Source: Pseudoalteromonas sp. Scap06 (GTDB lineage Bacteria; Pseudomonadota; Gammaproteobacteria; Enterobacterales; Alteromonadaceae). Taken from it: a stretch of 64,000 nucleotides of DNA. Below are positions 9,921 to 18,664 of this stretch, piece after piece; the stretch's first letter is position 1; each line of letters starts with the position of its first letter. The stretch is taken from assembly GCF_013394165.1 (NCBI RefSeq), contig NZ_CP041330.1:1356501-1420500 (forward strand), read 5' to 3'. The translations under genes and the position numbers were made by a program. The notes beneath the pieces are model-generated. The model was not told the origin of the DNA, did not search any database, and saw only the letters and a list, made by a program, of their open reading frames with translations.

Positions 9921-10576
9921 ATGTAACGCCGATTAAAAAATATAAACTGGTGATTTTTGATTGGGATGGCACCATTATGGATTCAATTAGCAAAATCGTT
10001 AATTGCATTCGCAAAAGTGCCCAATCGCTTAATATTGAGCCGCCAAGTGATACCGCCAGTAAAAATATTATTGGTTTATCGCTTGAAAACGCAATCGCAA
10101 CCTTGTTTCCTGACCACCGAGAGCATCACGAAGCGCTTATTGCAGGATATAAACAGCAATATGCACTTGATACCACCCCAACACCGGTGTTTGATCATGT
10201 TGCACAGGTACTTACTGCGTTAAAAAGCCAAGGTGTAATTTTGGCCGTGGCTACAGGAAAAAGCCGAGTAGGGTTAGATCGTTTATTAGGTGAAAGTGAA
10301 CTGAGTCACTTTTTTAGTGCTACGCGAACCAGTGACGACGCTAAATCAAAGCCTGCTCCCGATATGCTTTATCAATTGCTTGAAGAGCTAGGGGTAAGTG
10401 TTGATGAAGCGCTAATGATAGGCGACACCCAAATAGATATGGCAATGGCAAAAGCCGCTGGCATGGATAGAATAGGGGTAACCATGGGCGTGCACAACGC
10501 TGCGCAATTAAACGAATTAACCCCGATTGCAACCGTTGACAACTATCAGCAGTTGCAAAATATATTACTCGGTTAA
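9917..10576 (+). CDS. HAD-family phosphatase (phosphoglycolate phosphatase-like)
   Basis: This 219-residue HAD hydrolase carries all four motifs: motif I VIFDWDGTIMDS (residues 13-24), motif II VATGKS, the motif III lysine in KSKPAPDM, and motif IV MIGDTQIDMAMAKAAG. The helical cap between motifs I and II places it in subfamily IA, close to Gph-type phosphatases. The substrate is unknown. It starts at a GTG that overlaps the rluC stop (GTGA), so translation is probably coupled. The rluC-HAD pair is common in gammaproteobacteria. Confidence 0.9.
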   Translation: MNVTPIKKYKLVIFDWDGTIMDSISKIVNCIRKSAQSLNIEPPSDTASKNIIGLSLENAIATLFPDHREHHEALIAGYKQQYALDTTPTPVFDHVAQVLTALKSQGVILAVATGKSRVGLDRLLGESELSHFFSATRTSDDAKSKPAPDMLYQLLEELGVSVDEALMIGDTQIDMAMAKAAGMDRIGVTMGVHNAAQLNELTPIATVDNYQQLQNILLG

Positions 10577-10580
10577 TCAG

Positions 10581-11186
10581 TTAATTTGCGCTAGGCATTT
10601 GCGCTGCTAATACATCAACACCAAACTCAGCCAATAATTGGCTGAGTTTAATCAGTGGTAAACCAATTAAGCTGTTTGGATCATCACCACTGAGTCTTTC
10701 AAATAAACAAATACCCAAGCCTTCACTTTTAAAACTTCCTGCACAGTTATAAGGTTGCTCTGCATCGCAATAAGCACTTATTTGCGCCGTTGTTAACGTT
10801 TTAAAGGTTACATTGAATGGCTCAACAATGGTTTTGCATTGCTTAGTATGAATATCGAACACACACAAGCCCGTTAAAAAAGTGACTGTTTGCCCGCTAA
10901 ATAAGCTCAATTGCTTTATTGCGTTTTCTTTATTGTGCGGCTTACCTAATATTTGACCATCAAATACAGCAACCTGATCGGAGCCAATTGCGAGGCCTTG
11001 GTCAAAATGATCGACGGCTGCAGCGGCTTTTAATTCGCTGAGGCGCTTAACAAGCATGGTTGGTGTTTCGTTTTTATGCGGCGTTTCGTCAACATCGGGC
11101 GAAAACGTTTCAAACGGCAGATTAAATTTTTGTAATAAAGACTGCCTAAATGGCGAGCTTGAGGCTAATATAAGGGAGTGCTTCAT
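10581..11186 (-). CDS. yceF: Maf-family nucleotide pyrophosphatase YceF (7-methyl-GTP pyrophosphatase)
   Basis: The 201-residue protein starts [20 protein letters not shown]. It has the Maf motifs PDVDETPH and [19 protein letters not shown] and the C-terminal [18 protein letters not shown], which match E. coli YceF more closely than YhdE. YceF hydrolyses m7GTP to m7GMP and pyrophosphate and is thought to clear modified nucleotides. It is divergent from yceD-rpmF-plsX, the same arrangement as in E. coli. It converges on the HAD gene with only 4 bp between stops. Confidence 0.92.
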   Translation of the reverse strand: MKHSLILASSSPFRQSLLQKFNLPFETFSPDVDETPHKNETPTMLVKRLSELKAAAAVDHFDQGLAIGSDQVAVFDGQILGKPHNKENAIKQLSLFSGQTVTFLTGLCVFDIHTKQCKTIVEPFNVTFKTLTTAQISAYCDAEQPYNCAGSFKSEGLGICLFERLSGDDPNSLIGLPLIKLSQLLAEFGVDVLAAQMPSAN

Positions 11187-11279
11187 GGCATGTTTTCCTA
11201 GCGTAAATCAGATTGAGTTAGGATAAATCAGATCCGTGAGTAAAACACGTGAAAAACAACGTAAAATTGGTTTTTTACT

Positions 11280-11308
11280 TTGACTAACTTACTAACTATC
11301 TATATGAT
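11280..11308 (+). promoter_or_regulatory. Sigma-70 promoter of the yceD-rpmF-plsX-fab operon
   Basis: TTGACT at 11280-11285 and TATGAT at 11303-11308 are separated by exactly 17 bp. The expected start site, about 7 nt downstream, falls at 11314-11316, only a few nucleotides before the yceD ATG at 11318. No Shine-Dalgarno sequence precedes that ATG. Confidence 0.7.
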
Positions 11309-11317
11309 GCAGCCCCT

Positions 11318-11842
11318 ATGCAAAAGGTGAAAATTCCCATCACCCTTCATCCGGGCAAAGCAGCTCAGCATCGTTTAAAGTATGACGGCGTTGTACCGCT
11401 TGAGAAACTTCCTCGTTTACGAGGGGTTATCCAGGAAGAAGTAGGTGAAATAGCGGTAAAAATTCATTGCAAAAACGATGAGCAAGGTTTAGTTGTGATT
11501 AGTGGCAATTTGTCCACACACGTAACTGTCACTTGTCAACGTTGTAATGGTGATTTAGGGTTGGATTTGGATCAAGACTTTGTGTATTCGCCAGTCGGTT
11601 TGGATGCAGAGTCAGATGATCTTCCAGAAAGCTACGACGAAGTAGCACTTGATGAAAATGGTGAAATAGACGTATTTGAGTTAATCGAAGACGAACTTAT
11701 TTTAGCAGTGCCATTAGTGCCTACCCACAACGAAGCTTCATGCAGTTATACAGCAGAGCCTGCCAGCTTTGGTGTTTTAAAGGCGGAAGATGATAAACCA
11801 AATCCATTTGATATTTTGAAACAACTTAAGAAAGATTCTTAG
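11318..11842 (+). CDS. yceD: YceD (DUF177) 23S rRNA accumulation protein
   Basis: The 174-residue protein opens MQKVKIPITLHP, like E. coli YceD, and has the DUF177 core TCQRCNGDL with a CxxC pair and the end PNPFDILKQLKK. YceD homologues are needed for normal 23S rRNA accumulation in plants and bacteria, and the gene almost always precedes rpmF. The start is fixed by the conserved N-terminus although no ribosome-binding site is visible. The promoter lies so close that the mRNA may be leaderless. The next gene, rpmF, starts 9 bp after the stop. Confidence 0.93.
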   Translation: MQKVKIPITLHPGKAAQHRLKYDGVVPLEKLPRLRGVIQEEVGEIAVKIHCKNDEQGLVVISGNLSTHVTVTCQRCNGDLGLDLDQDFVYSPVGLDAESDDLPESYDEVALDENGEIDVFELIEDELILAVPLVPTHNEASCSYTAEPASFGVLKAEDDKPNPFDILKQLKKDS

Positions 11843-11851
11843 GAGAAGACT

Positions 11852-12022
11852 ATGGCTGTACAAAAAAGCAAAAAGTCTCGTGCAAGACGCGGCATGCGCC
11901 GTTCACACGATGCGATCAGTGGTCCAACTTTAACTGTAGACCAAACATCTGGTGAGACTCATCGTCGTCACCATGTGACTGCAGATGGTTACTACAAAGG
12001 CGTTCAAGTAATTTCTAACTAA
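11852..12022 (+). CDS. rpmF: 50S ribosomal protein L32
   Basis: This 56-codon gene encodes [20 protein letters not shown] and ends [10 protein letters not shown], a complete bacterial L32 of the usual length. It has a strong AGGAGA ribosome-binding site 5 bp before the ATG, overlapping the end of yceD. L32 is a basic 50S subunit protein. It is the no-zinc form: no CxxC pairs are present. Its position between yceD and plsX is the conserved one linking ribosome and membrane lipid synthesis. Confidence 0.98.
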   Translation: MAVQKSKKSRARRGMRRSHDAISGPTLTVDQTSGETHRRHHVTADGYYKGVQVISN

Positions 12023-12034
12023 GAGATTGCTTAT

Positions 12035-13072
12035 ATGCTGACTAATCTAACCATAGCGTTAGATATGATGGGGGGCGATTATGGCCCCCGTTCATCTATC
12101 CCCGCAGCCGTTCGTGCGGTAAATGCTAATGCCAACTTAAAACTCATTTTATGTGGCAACGAGCAAGTAATAGCTAAACAACTAGAATCACTCGATTCAC
12201 TTTCTCATCCCAGATTAATTATTCGCCATTGTAACGATGTTGTTACCAATGCCTGCGAACCCGCTGTTGCTGTTCGCTCAAAAAAAGATTCTTCCATGCG
12301 AGTTGCCCTTGATTTAGTTAAATCGGGTGAAGCGCAAGCCTGTGTTAGCTCTGGCAATACAGGAGCGCTATTTTTTATGGCGCATTACGTATTAAAAATG
12401 CTTCCAGGGGTGAAACGTCCCGCACTTATCTCTGCTGTACCTACTGAACGTAAAAATCCCGTTTACTTACTCGACTTAGGCGCTAATGTGCATTGTGATG
12501 CGCAAATGCTGTATCAGTTCGGCATTATGGGCTCTGTGGTTGCAGGCCAAGCACTTGGCTGCGATAACCCTAAAGTGAGTTTATTAAATATTGGTGCTGA
12601 AGATATAAAAGGCCATGAAGAAATTAAGCAAGCCGCACAATTAATGCAACAAAGCGAGCTGATTAATTATATTGGTTACAGTGAAGGCAGCGATATTTTT
12701 TCTGGCAAAGCCGATGTTATTGTCTGTGAAGGCTTTGTTGGTAATGTTGCACTTAAAACCTGTGAAGGCATTGCTAAACTTATCATGAAAAAGTTTACCC
12801 GTGCCCTCGAAAAGCACGTCGTTTACAAGTGTATGGCGTTTATGTTGGCGCCAATCATAAAAAAACTCTATAAAAGAGTGAACCCCGACCAGTATAACGG
12901 CGCTTCTCTGGTAGGATTGCGCGGTATTGTTGTTAAAAGCCATGGAAATGCCTCAGCTAAAGCATTTCATGCCGCAATCGACGAAGCAGTGAAAGAAGTA
13001 GAACGTCAACTTCCAGATAAAATAGCTGCTATTTTCGAAAAAACACATTCTAAAGACACGGCGGTTGAATAA
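12035..13072 (+). CDS. plsX: Phosphate acyltransferase PlsX
   Basis: The 345-residue protein starts with the PlsX signature [20 protein letters not shown]. It also has [19 protein letters not shown] and [15 protein letters not shown], all diagnostic. PlsX is a peripheral membrane enzyme that converts acyl-ACP and phosphate to acyl-phosphate, the donor for PlsY in phospholipid synthesis. It starts 12 bp after rpmF in the same operon. In E. coli fabH follows directly; here the next gene is fabD after a 55-bp gap. Confidence 0.96.
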   Translation: MLTNLTIALDMMGGDYGPRSSIPAAVRAVNANANLKLILCGNEQVIAKQLESLDSLSHPRLIIRHCNDVVTNACEPAVAVRSKKDSSMRVALDLVKSGEAQACVSSGNTGALFFMAHYVLKMLPGVKRPALISAVPTERKNPVYLLDLGANVHCDAQMLYQFGIMGSVVAGQALGCDNPKVSLLNIGAEDIKGHEEIKQAAQLMQQSELINYIGYSEGSDIFSGKADVIVCEGFVGNVALKTCEGIAKLIMKKFTRALEKHVVYKCMAFMLAPIIKKLYKRVNPDQYNGASLVGLRGIVVKSHGNASAKAFHAAIDEAVKEVERQLPDKIAAIFEKTHSKDTAVE

Positions 13073-13127
13073 CAGTTAACGTGCCGTGTTACACATTATT
13101 TATTTTGTTTAATTATAAGAGCAAATT

Positions 13128-14054
13128 ATGGCACAAAAAATTGCACTTCTTTTTCCAGGTCAAGGCTCGCAAACTGTGGGTATGTTACAAGAGCTACTAG
13201 CGAGTTCTGACATAGTAAAAGCTACATTTGCAGAAGCTTCAAGCGCACTTGGTTACGACCTAGCAGACCTTGTACTTAACGGTCCAGAAGAAAAACTAAA
13301 TCAAACACACCGTACTCAGCCTGCACTATTAACTGCAAGCGTTGCTATTTATCGTCATTGGTTAGCTGCAAATCCAGATGCAGACGTCGTTATGGCAGGT
13401 CACAGCCTGGGTGAGTACTCAGCTTTAGTATGTAGCGATGTGATCAGTTTAAGCGAAGCCGTAAAATTGGTTGAAAACCGCGGTTTATACATGCAAGAGG
13501 CCGTACCTGCTGGTGTAGGTTCTATGGCCGCAATTATTGGTTTAGGCGACGATGAAATTAAAGCCGCTTGTGCAGCAGCGGCACAAGGTGAAGTGGTTTC
13601 TCCAGTAAACTATAACTCGCCAGGGCAAGTGGTTATTGCCGGTCATAAAGATGCAGTTGATAGAGCCTCTGTTGCTTGTAAAGAAGCCGGAGCAAAACGT
13701 GCACTGCCATTATCGGTAAGCGTACCGTCGCATTGTGAACTAATGAAACCAGCCGCAGAAAAATTAGCCGCCGATTTAGCCGCTTTAACATTTAATACAC
13801 CTAAGTGTGATGTAATTAATAATGTTGATGTAAAAGCTGAAGGTTCAGCAGATGCAATTAAAGAGGCATTAGTGCGTCAGCTATATAGCCCAGTACGTTG
13901 GACCGAAACGGTACAAGCACTGGTTGCACAAGGTGTAACGCAAAGTTATGAATTTGGTCCTGGTAAAGTACTAACCGGGCTTGCAAAACGTATTGATAAA
14001 GCGATGGTGTGTGGTTCAGTTAACGACCTTGCATCAATCGATTCAGCTAAATAA
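13128..14054 (+). CDS. fabD: Malonyl-CoA:ACP transacylase
   Basis: The 308-residue protein has the N-terminal LFPGQGSQTVGM, the nucleophile elbow GHSLGEYSAL (Ser near residue 93), and the partner His in SVPSHCELM. FabD transfers malonyl groups from CoA to acyl carrier protein to supply fatty acid elongation. It lies between plsX and fabG with short spacing, so it is part of the operon. AAGAGC before the ATG is a weak ribosome-binding site. Confidence 0.96.
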   Translation: MAQKIALLFPGQGSQTVGMLQELLASSDIVKATFAEASSALGYDLADLVLNGPEEKLNQTHRTQPALLTASVAIYRHWLAANPDADVVMAGHSLGEYSALVCSDVISLSEAVKLVENRGLYMQEAVPAGVGSMAAIIGLGDDEIKAACAAAAQGEVVSPVNYNSPGQVVIAGHKDAVDRASVACKEAGAKRALPLSVSVPSHCELMKPAAEKLAADLAALTFNTPKCDVINNVDVKAEGSADAIKEALVRQLYSPVRWTETVQALVAQGVTQSYEFGPGKVLTGLAKRIDKAMVCGSVNDLASIDSAK

Positions 14055-14065
14055 GAGTATATAAA

Positions 14066-14812
14066 ATGAGTAATTTATTTTCTTTAGAGGGCAAAGTTGT
14101 CCTGATCACTGGCGCTAGCCGTGGTATTGGTAAGGCCATTGCAAACACATTAGTAGCACAAGGTGCAAAAGTAGCGGGCACAGCAACAAGTGAGTCGGGT
14201 GCGGCTAAAATTAGTGACTACTTAGGTGATAACGGTAAGGGCTATGCGTTAAACGTAACGGATCCTGCATCGATTGAGGCGACATTAGCGGCAATTAAAG
14301 CCGATTTAGGTGATATTGATGTATTAGTAAATAATGCCGGTATTACGCGCGATAATTTATTAATGCGCATGAAAGAAAATGAGTGGGACGATATTATCGA
14401 TACCAACTTAAGCTCTATCTTCCGTTTATCTAAGGCTGTACTTCGCCCAATGATGAAGAAAAAGAACGGCCGTATCATCAATATCGGCTCTGTAGTGGGT
14501 ACTATGGGTAATGCGGGTCAAGCTAACTATGCGGCCGCTAAAGCGGGTGTTATCGGCTTTTCTAAGTCACTAGCGCGTGAGGTAGCCTCTCGTGGTATTA
14601 CTGTAAATGTGGTTGCACCTGGTTTTATTCAAACAGACATGACCGATGATTTGACAGATGAGCAAAAAGCAGCAACGCTTGCAAACGTACCTGCGGGTCG
14701 TTTAGGTCAGCCAGATGAGATTGCAGCTGCAGTATGTTATTTAGCATCTGACGCCGCTGCGTATGTATCAGGTGAAACTTTGCATGTAAATGGTGCGATG
14801 TACATGGTTTAA
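14066..14812 (+). CDS. fabG: 3-oxoacyl-ACP reductase
   Basis: The 248-residue short-chain dehydrogenase has the NADPH-binding GASRGIGKAI (residues 17-26), the NNAG motif, the catalytic Ser in IGSVVG and the YAAAKAG Tyr-Lys pair near residue 155. It ends LHVNGAMYMV, as FabG does. It reduces 3-oxoacyl-ACP to 3-hydroxyacyl-ACP in each elongation cycle. It follows fabD by 11 bp. A 250-bp gap with several inverted repeats separates it from acpP. Confidence 0.96.
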   Translation: MSNLFSLEGKVVLITGASRGIGKAIANTLVAQGAKVAGTATSESGAAKISDYLGDNGKGYALNVTDPASIEATLAAIKADLGDIDVLVNNAGITRDNLLMRMKENEWDDIIDTNLSSIFRLSKAVLRPMMKKKNGRIINIGSVVGTMGNAGQANYAAAKAGVIGFSKSLAREVASRGITVNVVAPGFIQTDMTDDLTDEQKAATLANVPAGRLGQPDEIAAAVCYLASDAAAYVSGETLHVNGAMYMV

Positions 14813-14848
14813 GTTCGCAATGCGAATTAAATAAACTATAAATTGCAT

Positions 14849-14979
14849 GCGGGTTTGCTAAAAAATATTGAATTTTTCGCAAACTTGCTTTAAACATACT
14901 TGAAATCGCTGTGAAAATAAGCGATAAAAGATAAAATAAACACTCAAGAGGTTTGACCAGCAAATTATTTATGGTCAAA
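14849..14979 (+). promoter_or_regulatory. Inverted repeats in the fabG-acpP gap
   Basis: Three inverted repeats are visible. GTTTGC (14853-14858) pairs with GCAAAC (14879-14884). ATCGCT (14905-14910) pairs with AGCGAT (14920-14925). TTTGACCA (14952-14959) is matched perfectly by TGGTCAAA (14972-14979) across 12 bp. The GACCA/TGGTC half-sites resemble those of FadR-type lipid regulators, but orientation and spacing differ from the E. coli FadR site. They may be operators for an acpP promoter or leader hairpins. Confidence 0.45.
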
Positions 14980-15062
14980 AGATTGAATCAGAGAATTATC
15001 GGACGTAAACTACGCCGCAATCTGAAAATAACGCATTGGCGTTTTTAATAAAGGAAAGAAGA

Positions 15063-15299
15063 ATGAGCGATATCCAAGAACGCGTAAAGAAAATTATCAT
15101 CGAACAGCTAGGTGTTAAAGAAGAAGAAGTTAAAAACGAAGCTTCATTCGTTGATGACCTAGGTGCAGACTCTCTTGATACTGTTGAATTAGTAATGGCT
15201 CTTGAAGAAGAGTTCGACACTGAGATCCCAGATGAAGAAGCTGAAAAGATCACTACAGTACAATCTGCAATCGATTACGTTACAGCTCACGCTGAGTAA
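15063..15299 (+). CDS. acpP: Acyl carrier protein
   Basis: The 78-residue acidic protein reads [20 protein letters not shown] and carries GADSLDTVE, with Ser37 as the 4'-phosphopantetheine site. The length and the MSDIQERVK start are those of AcpP; an in-frame start 27 bp upstream would add a non-conserved nonapeptide and is rejected. A good AAGGAAAG ribosome-binding site precedes this ATG. AcpP carries growing acyl chains for fatty acid, lipid A and phospholipid synthesis. It sits between two long gaps, consistent with its own promoter and high expression. Confidence 0.98.
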   Translation: MSDIQERVKKIIIEQLGVKEEEVKNEASFVDDLGADSLDTVELVMALEEEFDTEIPDEEAEKITTVQSAIDYVTAHAE

Positions 15300-15311
15300 T
15301 TAATCGCAAAT

Positions 15312-15336
15312 TAAGGGCAGCATTCGCTGCCTTTAA
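15312..15336 (+). terminator. Probable acpP terminator
   Basis: A short stem AAGGGCAGC-ATTC-GCTGCCTTT lies 12 bp after the acpP stop and is followed by AATCTTTAT. The stem is GC-rich and the U-tract is weak, so it may give partial termination. Confidence 0.6.
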
Positions 15337-15340
15337 TCTT

Positions 15341-15469
15341 TATATCCAAACCACCTCAAAGTACATGATTCAATTCCAAACCCTCACTCATCATCAGCAA
15401 TTAAATTGTTATTGCTCAGCGTTGGTTATTGGTTTGAGACTCGCACTTTGAGGTAGCTTGGGTATGATC
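15341..15469. repeat. Long imperfect palindrome between acpP and fabF
   Basis: The left arm TATATCCAAACCACCTCAAA is mirrored by ACTTTGAGGTAGCTTGGGTA on the right, and inner parts (CCAAACC and GGTTTGAG) pair weakly. The result is a hairpin-forming unit of about 125 nt with no coding capacity. Its form is that of a dispersed palindromic (REP- or MITE-like) element, but no second copy is evident in this window. Confidence 0.5.
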
Positions 15470-15534
15470 ATCCCCCATACTAATAACATAACTAGCAACA
15501 GCGTTAACGCTGAAATAAACTGAGCTAAGTTAAT

Positions 15535-15543
15535 TGGTATAAT
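15535..15543 (+). promoter_or_regulatory. Extended -10 promoter of fabF
   Basis: TGGTATAAT is a perfect extended -10 element (TG-n-TATAAT) 26 bp before the fabF GTG. The strong TTGGAGG ribosome-binding site lies between them. No good -35 hexamer is seen, which is usual for extended -10 promoters. Confidence 0.6.
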
Positions 15544-15568
15544 AATAATTCCTTATTGGAGGCAAACC

Positions 15569-16807
15569 GTGGCTAAACGTCGTGTCGTCGTAACTGGCTT
15601 AGGAATGTTGACGCCGCTAGGCAATGATGTTCAATCAACCTGGCAAGGCTTATTAGATGCTAAAAGTGGTATTCAAAATATTACCCACTTTGATACATCA
15701 AAATTTGGTACTCACTTCGCTGGTTTAATCAATGGTTTTGATGCATCGGCTTATATGTCACCAAAAGATGCTAAAAAAATGGATTTATTTATCCAGTATG
15801 GCATTGCAGCGGGTGTTCAAGCTTTTCAAGATTCTGGCCTCGAAGTCACTGAACAAAACGCAACACGCATAGGTGTAGCGGTGGGTTCAGGCATTGGTGG
15901 CTTAACTCTCATTGAAGAAAACCACATAAAATTATTAAACAGCGGCCCACGTAAGTTATCGCCGTTTTATGTACCGTCTACCATTATTAATATGATCTCG
16001 GGTCATTTATCTATAATGCACGGCTTACGTGGTCCTAATATTTCAATTGTAACGGCATGTACTACAGGCCTGCACAACATTGGCCATGCCGCTCGTATGA
16101 TTGCCTACGGCGATGCCGATGCAATGGTTGCCGGTGGCGCAGAAAAAGCCTGTACACCAATTGGAATGGGTGGCTTTAACGCCGCACGTGCGCTTTCAAC
16201 GCGTAATGACGATCCACAAGCAGCGTCTCGCCCGTGGGATAAAGACCGTGATGGTTTTGTACTTTCTGATGGTGCCGGTGTGGTGGTTGTTGAAGAATAC
16301 GAACACGCGAAGGCACGTGGCGCTAAAATTTATGCAGAACTTGTTGGTTTTGGTATGAGTGGTGATGCGTACCACATGACCTCACCACCAGAAGATGGCG
16401 CAGGTGCAGCTCTGGCTATGGAAAACGCATTAAATGATGCGCAAGTAAATGCAGAGCAAGTTGGCTACATCAATGCACATGGTACGTCTACTCATGCGGG
16501 CGACAAAGCAGAAACGTCAGCGGTTAAAACTATTTTTGGTGATTCAGCTAAAGATGTAATGGTAAGTTCATCTAAATCTATGATGGGTCACTTACTTGGA
16601 GCGGCGGGCTCTGTTGAGTCGATAGTATCTATTTTATCGTTGACCGAGCAAAAAGTGACGCCAACGATTAACTTAGATAACCCAGATGAAGGCTGTGATT
16701 TAGATTACGTACCGCATACAGCACGTGATGCTAAACTTGATTACGCTTTGTGTAACTCATTTGGGTTTGGTGGTACTAATGGCTCGTTACTGTTTAAAAA
16801 GGTATAA
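15569..16807 (+). CDS. fabF: 3-oxoacyl-ACP synthase II
   Basis: The 412-residue condensing enzyme has the nucleophilic Cys in [12 protein letters not shown] (near residue 164), the His residues in [11 protein letters not shown] and [11 protein letters not shown], and the C-terminal [12 protein letters not shown]. FabF elongates acyl-ACP with malonyl-ACP and is tied to temperature control of unsaturation. It begins with GTG after TTGGAGG. It has its own promoter upstream and a strong terminator downstream, so it can be a single-gene transcript within the fab region. Confidence 0.96.
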   Translation: MAKRRVVVTGLGMLTPLGNDVQSTWQGLLDAKSGIQNITHFDTSKFGTHFAGLINGFDASAYMSPKDAKKMDLFIQYGIAAGVQAFQDSGLEVTEQNATRIGVAVGSGIGGLTLIEENHIKLLNSGPRKLSPFYVPSTIINMISGHLSIMHGLRGPNISIVTACTTGLHNIGHAARMIAYGDADAMVAGGAEKACTPIGMGGFNAARALSTRNDDPQAASRPWDKDRDGFVLSDGAGVVVVEEYEHAKARGAKIYAELVGFGMSGDAYHMTSPPEDGAGAALAMENALNDAQVNAEQVGYINAHGTSTHAGDKAETSAVKTIFGDSAKDVMVSSSKSMMGHLLGAAGSVESIVSILSLTEQKVTPTINLDNPDEGCDLDYVPHTARDAKLDYALCNSFGFGGTNGSLLFKKV

Positions 16808-16834
16808 TCTTTTTTAACAACGAACGACAATAAG

Positions 16835-16861
16835 AACCCAGTTGTTTAACTGGGTTTTTTT
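16835..16861 (+). terminator. Strong intrinsic terminator after fabF
   Basis: AACCCAGTT and AACTGGGTT form a perfect 9-bp stem with a GTTT loop, followed by a run of T. It ends only 14 bp before the pabC ATG, so there is almost no room for a new promoter between them. Confidence 0.9.
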
Positions 16862-16875
16862 ATGTGTAAAAAAAT

Positions 16876-17673
16876 ATGCAAACAATAATAACAGCAAGTG
16901 AAACCAGTAATATAAGCACCCGTGATAGGGGCTTAAATTATGGCGATGGCTTTTTTACCACTGCAATGGTTACTGATGGACAAGTTGAGCATTGGGCTTA
17001 TCATAAAGCACGTTTAATTGAATGTGCGCAGCGTTTGGGCTTTCCTGCACTTGAATTTAATGCACTAGAGTCGCACATTACTCAGCAAGTAGCATCACAG
17101 GCGCAAGCGGTTGTTAAAATTGTGGTAACACGCGGCGAGGGCGGGCGAGGCTATGCGCCACCAAGCGAATGTAATTTAAATATTATTGTGAGTGTTTTAC
17201 CTTATCCAGATCATTATAACAGTTTAACAGATGCAGGCATTAGTTTAGCTATTAGCCCGATTAAGCTGGCCGTTCAACCTCATTTAGCTGGACTTAAAAC
17301 TTTAAATAGGCTTGAACAAGTACTGATCAAAAATGCCCTACAAACTCAGCACAGCGATGATGCGTTAGTCCTTGATTACAACAACAATGTAATTGAAACT
17401 TCAGCGGCTAATATTTTTGCAATAAAAAATAATAAAGTATTTAGCCCAAGGCTCGATGAATGCGGTATTAAAGGTGTTTTTCTGCAATCTTTATGTGATA
17501 AATTAACCGTTGAATTTAAAACTGTCAGCGTTGATGACCTTACCCAAGCAGACGCCGTATTTTTATGTAACAGCTTAATGAAAATTGTGCCCGTAAAAAG
17601 TATAGGCGAGCACTGTTTTGATATTGTGCACAGCCAATCATTACTAAACGAGTTACTAGCCAAGGAGGCTTAG
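16876..17673 (+). CDS. pabC: Aminodeoxychorismate lyase
   Basis: The 265-residue fold-type IV PLP enzyme has STRDRGLNYGDGFFTT near the N-terminus and LAGLKTLNRLEQVL with the PLP lysine near residue 142. It ends its active site with ETSAANIFAIKNNKV. PabC cleaves 4-amino-4-deoxychorismate to p-aminobenzoate and pyruvate for folate synthesis. Its stop overlaps the mltG start, so the two are coupled. The fabF terminator lies just upstream, so expression depends on readthrough or on a promoter overlapping the terminator. Confidence 0.93.
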   Translation: MQTIITASETSNISTRDRGLNYGDGFFTTAMVTDGQVEHWAYHKARLIECAQRLGFPALEFNALESHITQQVASQAQAVVKIVVTRGEGGRGYAPPSECNLNIIVSVLPYPDHYNSLTDAGISLAISPIKLAVQPHLAGLKTLNRLEQVLIKNALQTQHSDDALVLDYNNNVIETSAANIFAIKNNKVFSPRLDECGIKGVFLQSLCDKLTVEFKTVSVDDLTQADAVFLCNSLMKIVPVKSIGEHCFDIVHSQSLLNELLAKEA

Positions 17674-18659
17674 TGTTAAAAGTTATATTATCAGTATTAC
17701 TACTGGCTTTTTTTAGCTCTGTGATTGGCTACCAGCAATTACAAGCAACCATTCAAACGCCATTAAAGGTAGCCACTAACACCCAATTTAAAGTTGAAAA
17801 AGGCACCGGTTTTAATAAGTTATGTCGTCAGTGGCAACAGCAGCAGTGGCTTGAAGATTGCTGGCGGTTTCAAATATTAGCTAAACTCGACCCAACCTTG
17901 ACCGATTTAAAAGCGGGTTTGTATGAGTTGAGCGTAGATAGCGTAATAAACAACATAAAAAAAATAAACCAAGGTGAGCAAATTAGTTTTAGCTTTACCA
18001 TTATTGAAGGTCAAGCACTTAGAGATGTATTAAATACGGTAAAAATTGCTCCACATTTACAAAACGATTTAAAACTCGAACAGCTTGGCGAGCAAATAAT
18101 CGGCAAGCAAACTCACCTTGAAGGATGGTTGTTTCCCGATACCTATCATTATCATAGTAACGACAGCGCGAGTAGTTTATTAAAGCGTGCAGCGCAAAAA
18201 ATGCAGCAAACACTGGCAGATGCATGGCAGCAACGGGCAAGTGATTTACCTTACAATACCGCCTATGAGGCCCTGATAATGGCTTCTATTATCGAAAAAG
18301 AAACCGCGCTTGCCAGCGAACGCCCGTTAATTGCTTCGGCGTTTATTAACCGCTTAAATACCAATATGCGCTTACAGACCGATCCTACCGTAATATATGG
18401 ACTAGGCGAAGATTTTGACGGCGATATTAAACGTAAAGACTTAAGAAATTACACCCCGTATAATACCTATCGTATTAACGGATTACCGCCCACACCGATT
18501 GCCATGCCCTCCAAAGAAGCCATTTTAGCGGCGGTAAACCCGCCCAAAAGCGAGTATGTTTACTTTGTAGCCAAAGGCGATGGTAGCCATCAGTTTTCAA
18601 CCACATTAAAACAACATAATGCGGCGGTTAACCAGTATATTTTAAATAAAAAGAATTAG
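17673..18659 (+). CDS. mltG: Endolytic murein transglycosylase MltG (YceG)
   Basis: The 328-residue protein has an N-terminal membrane anchor (residues 2-20) and a periplasmic YceG domain. The domain contains EGWLFPDTYHY, the catalytic Glu region IMASIIEKETAL (near residue 209) and the closing NGLPPTPIAMPSKEAILAAV. MltG cuts nascent peptidoglycan and sets glycan strand length. It begins with GTG, overlapping the pabC stop by one base, and its own stop overlaps the tmk start region. Confidence 0.95.
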   Translation: MLKVILSVLLLAFFSSVIGYQQLQATIQTPLKVATNTQFKVEKGTGFNKLCRQWQQQQWLEDCWRFQILAKLDPTLTDLKAGLYELSVDSVINNIKKINQGEQISFSFTIIEGQALRDVLNTVKIAPHLQNDLKLEQLGEQIIGKQTHLEGWLFPDTYHYHSNDSASSLLKRAAQKMQQTLADAWQQRASDLPYNTAYEALIMASIIEKETALASERPLIASAFINRLNTNMRLQTDPTVIYGLGEDFDGDIKRKDLRNYTPYNTYRINGLPPTPIAMPSKEAILAAVNPPKSEYVYFVAKGDGSHQFSTTLKQHNAAVNQYILNKKN

Positions 18660-18664
18660 TGTTT

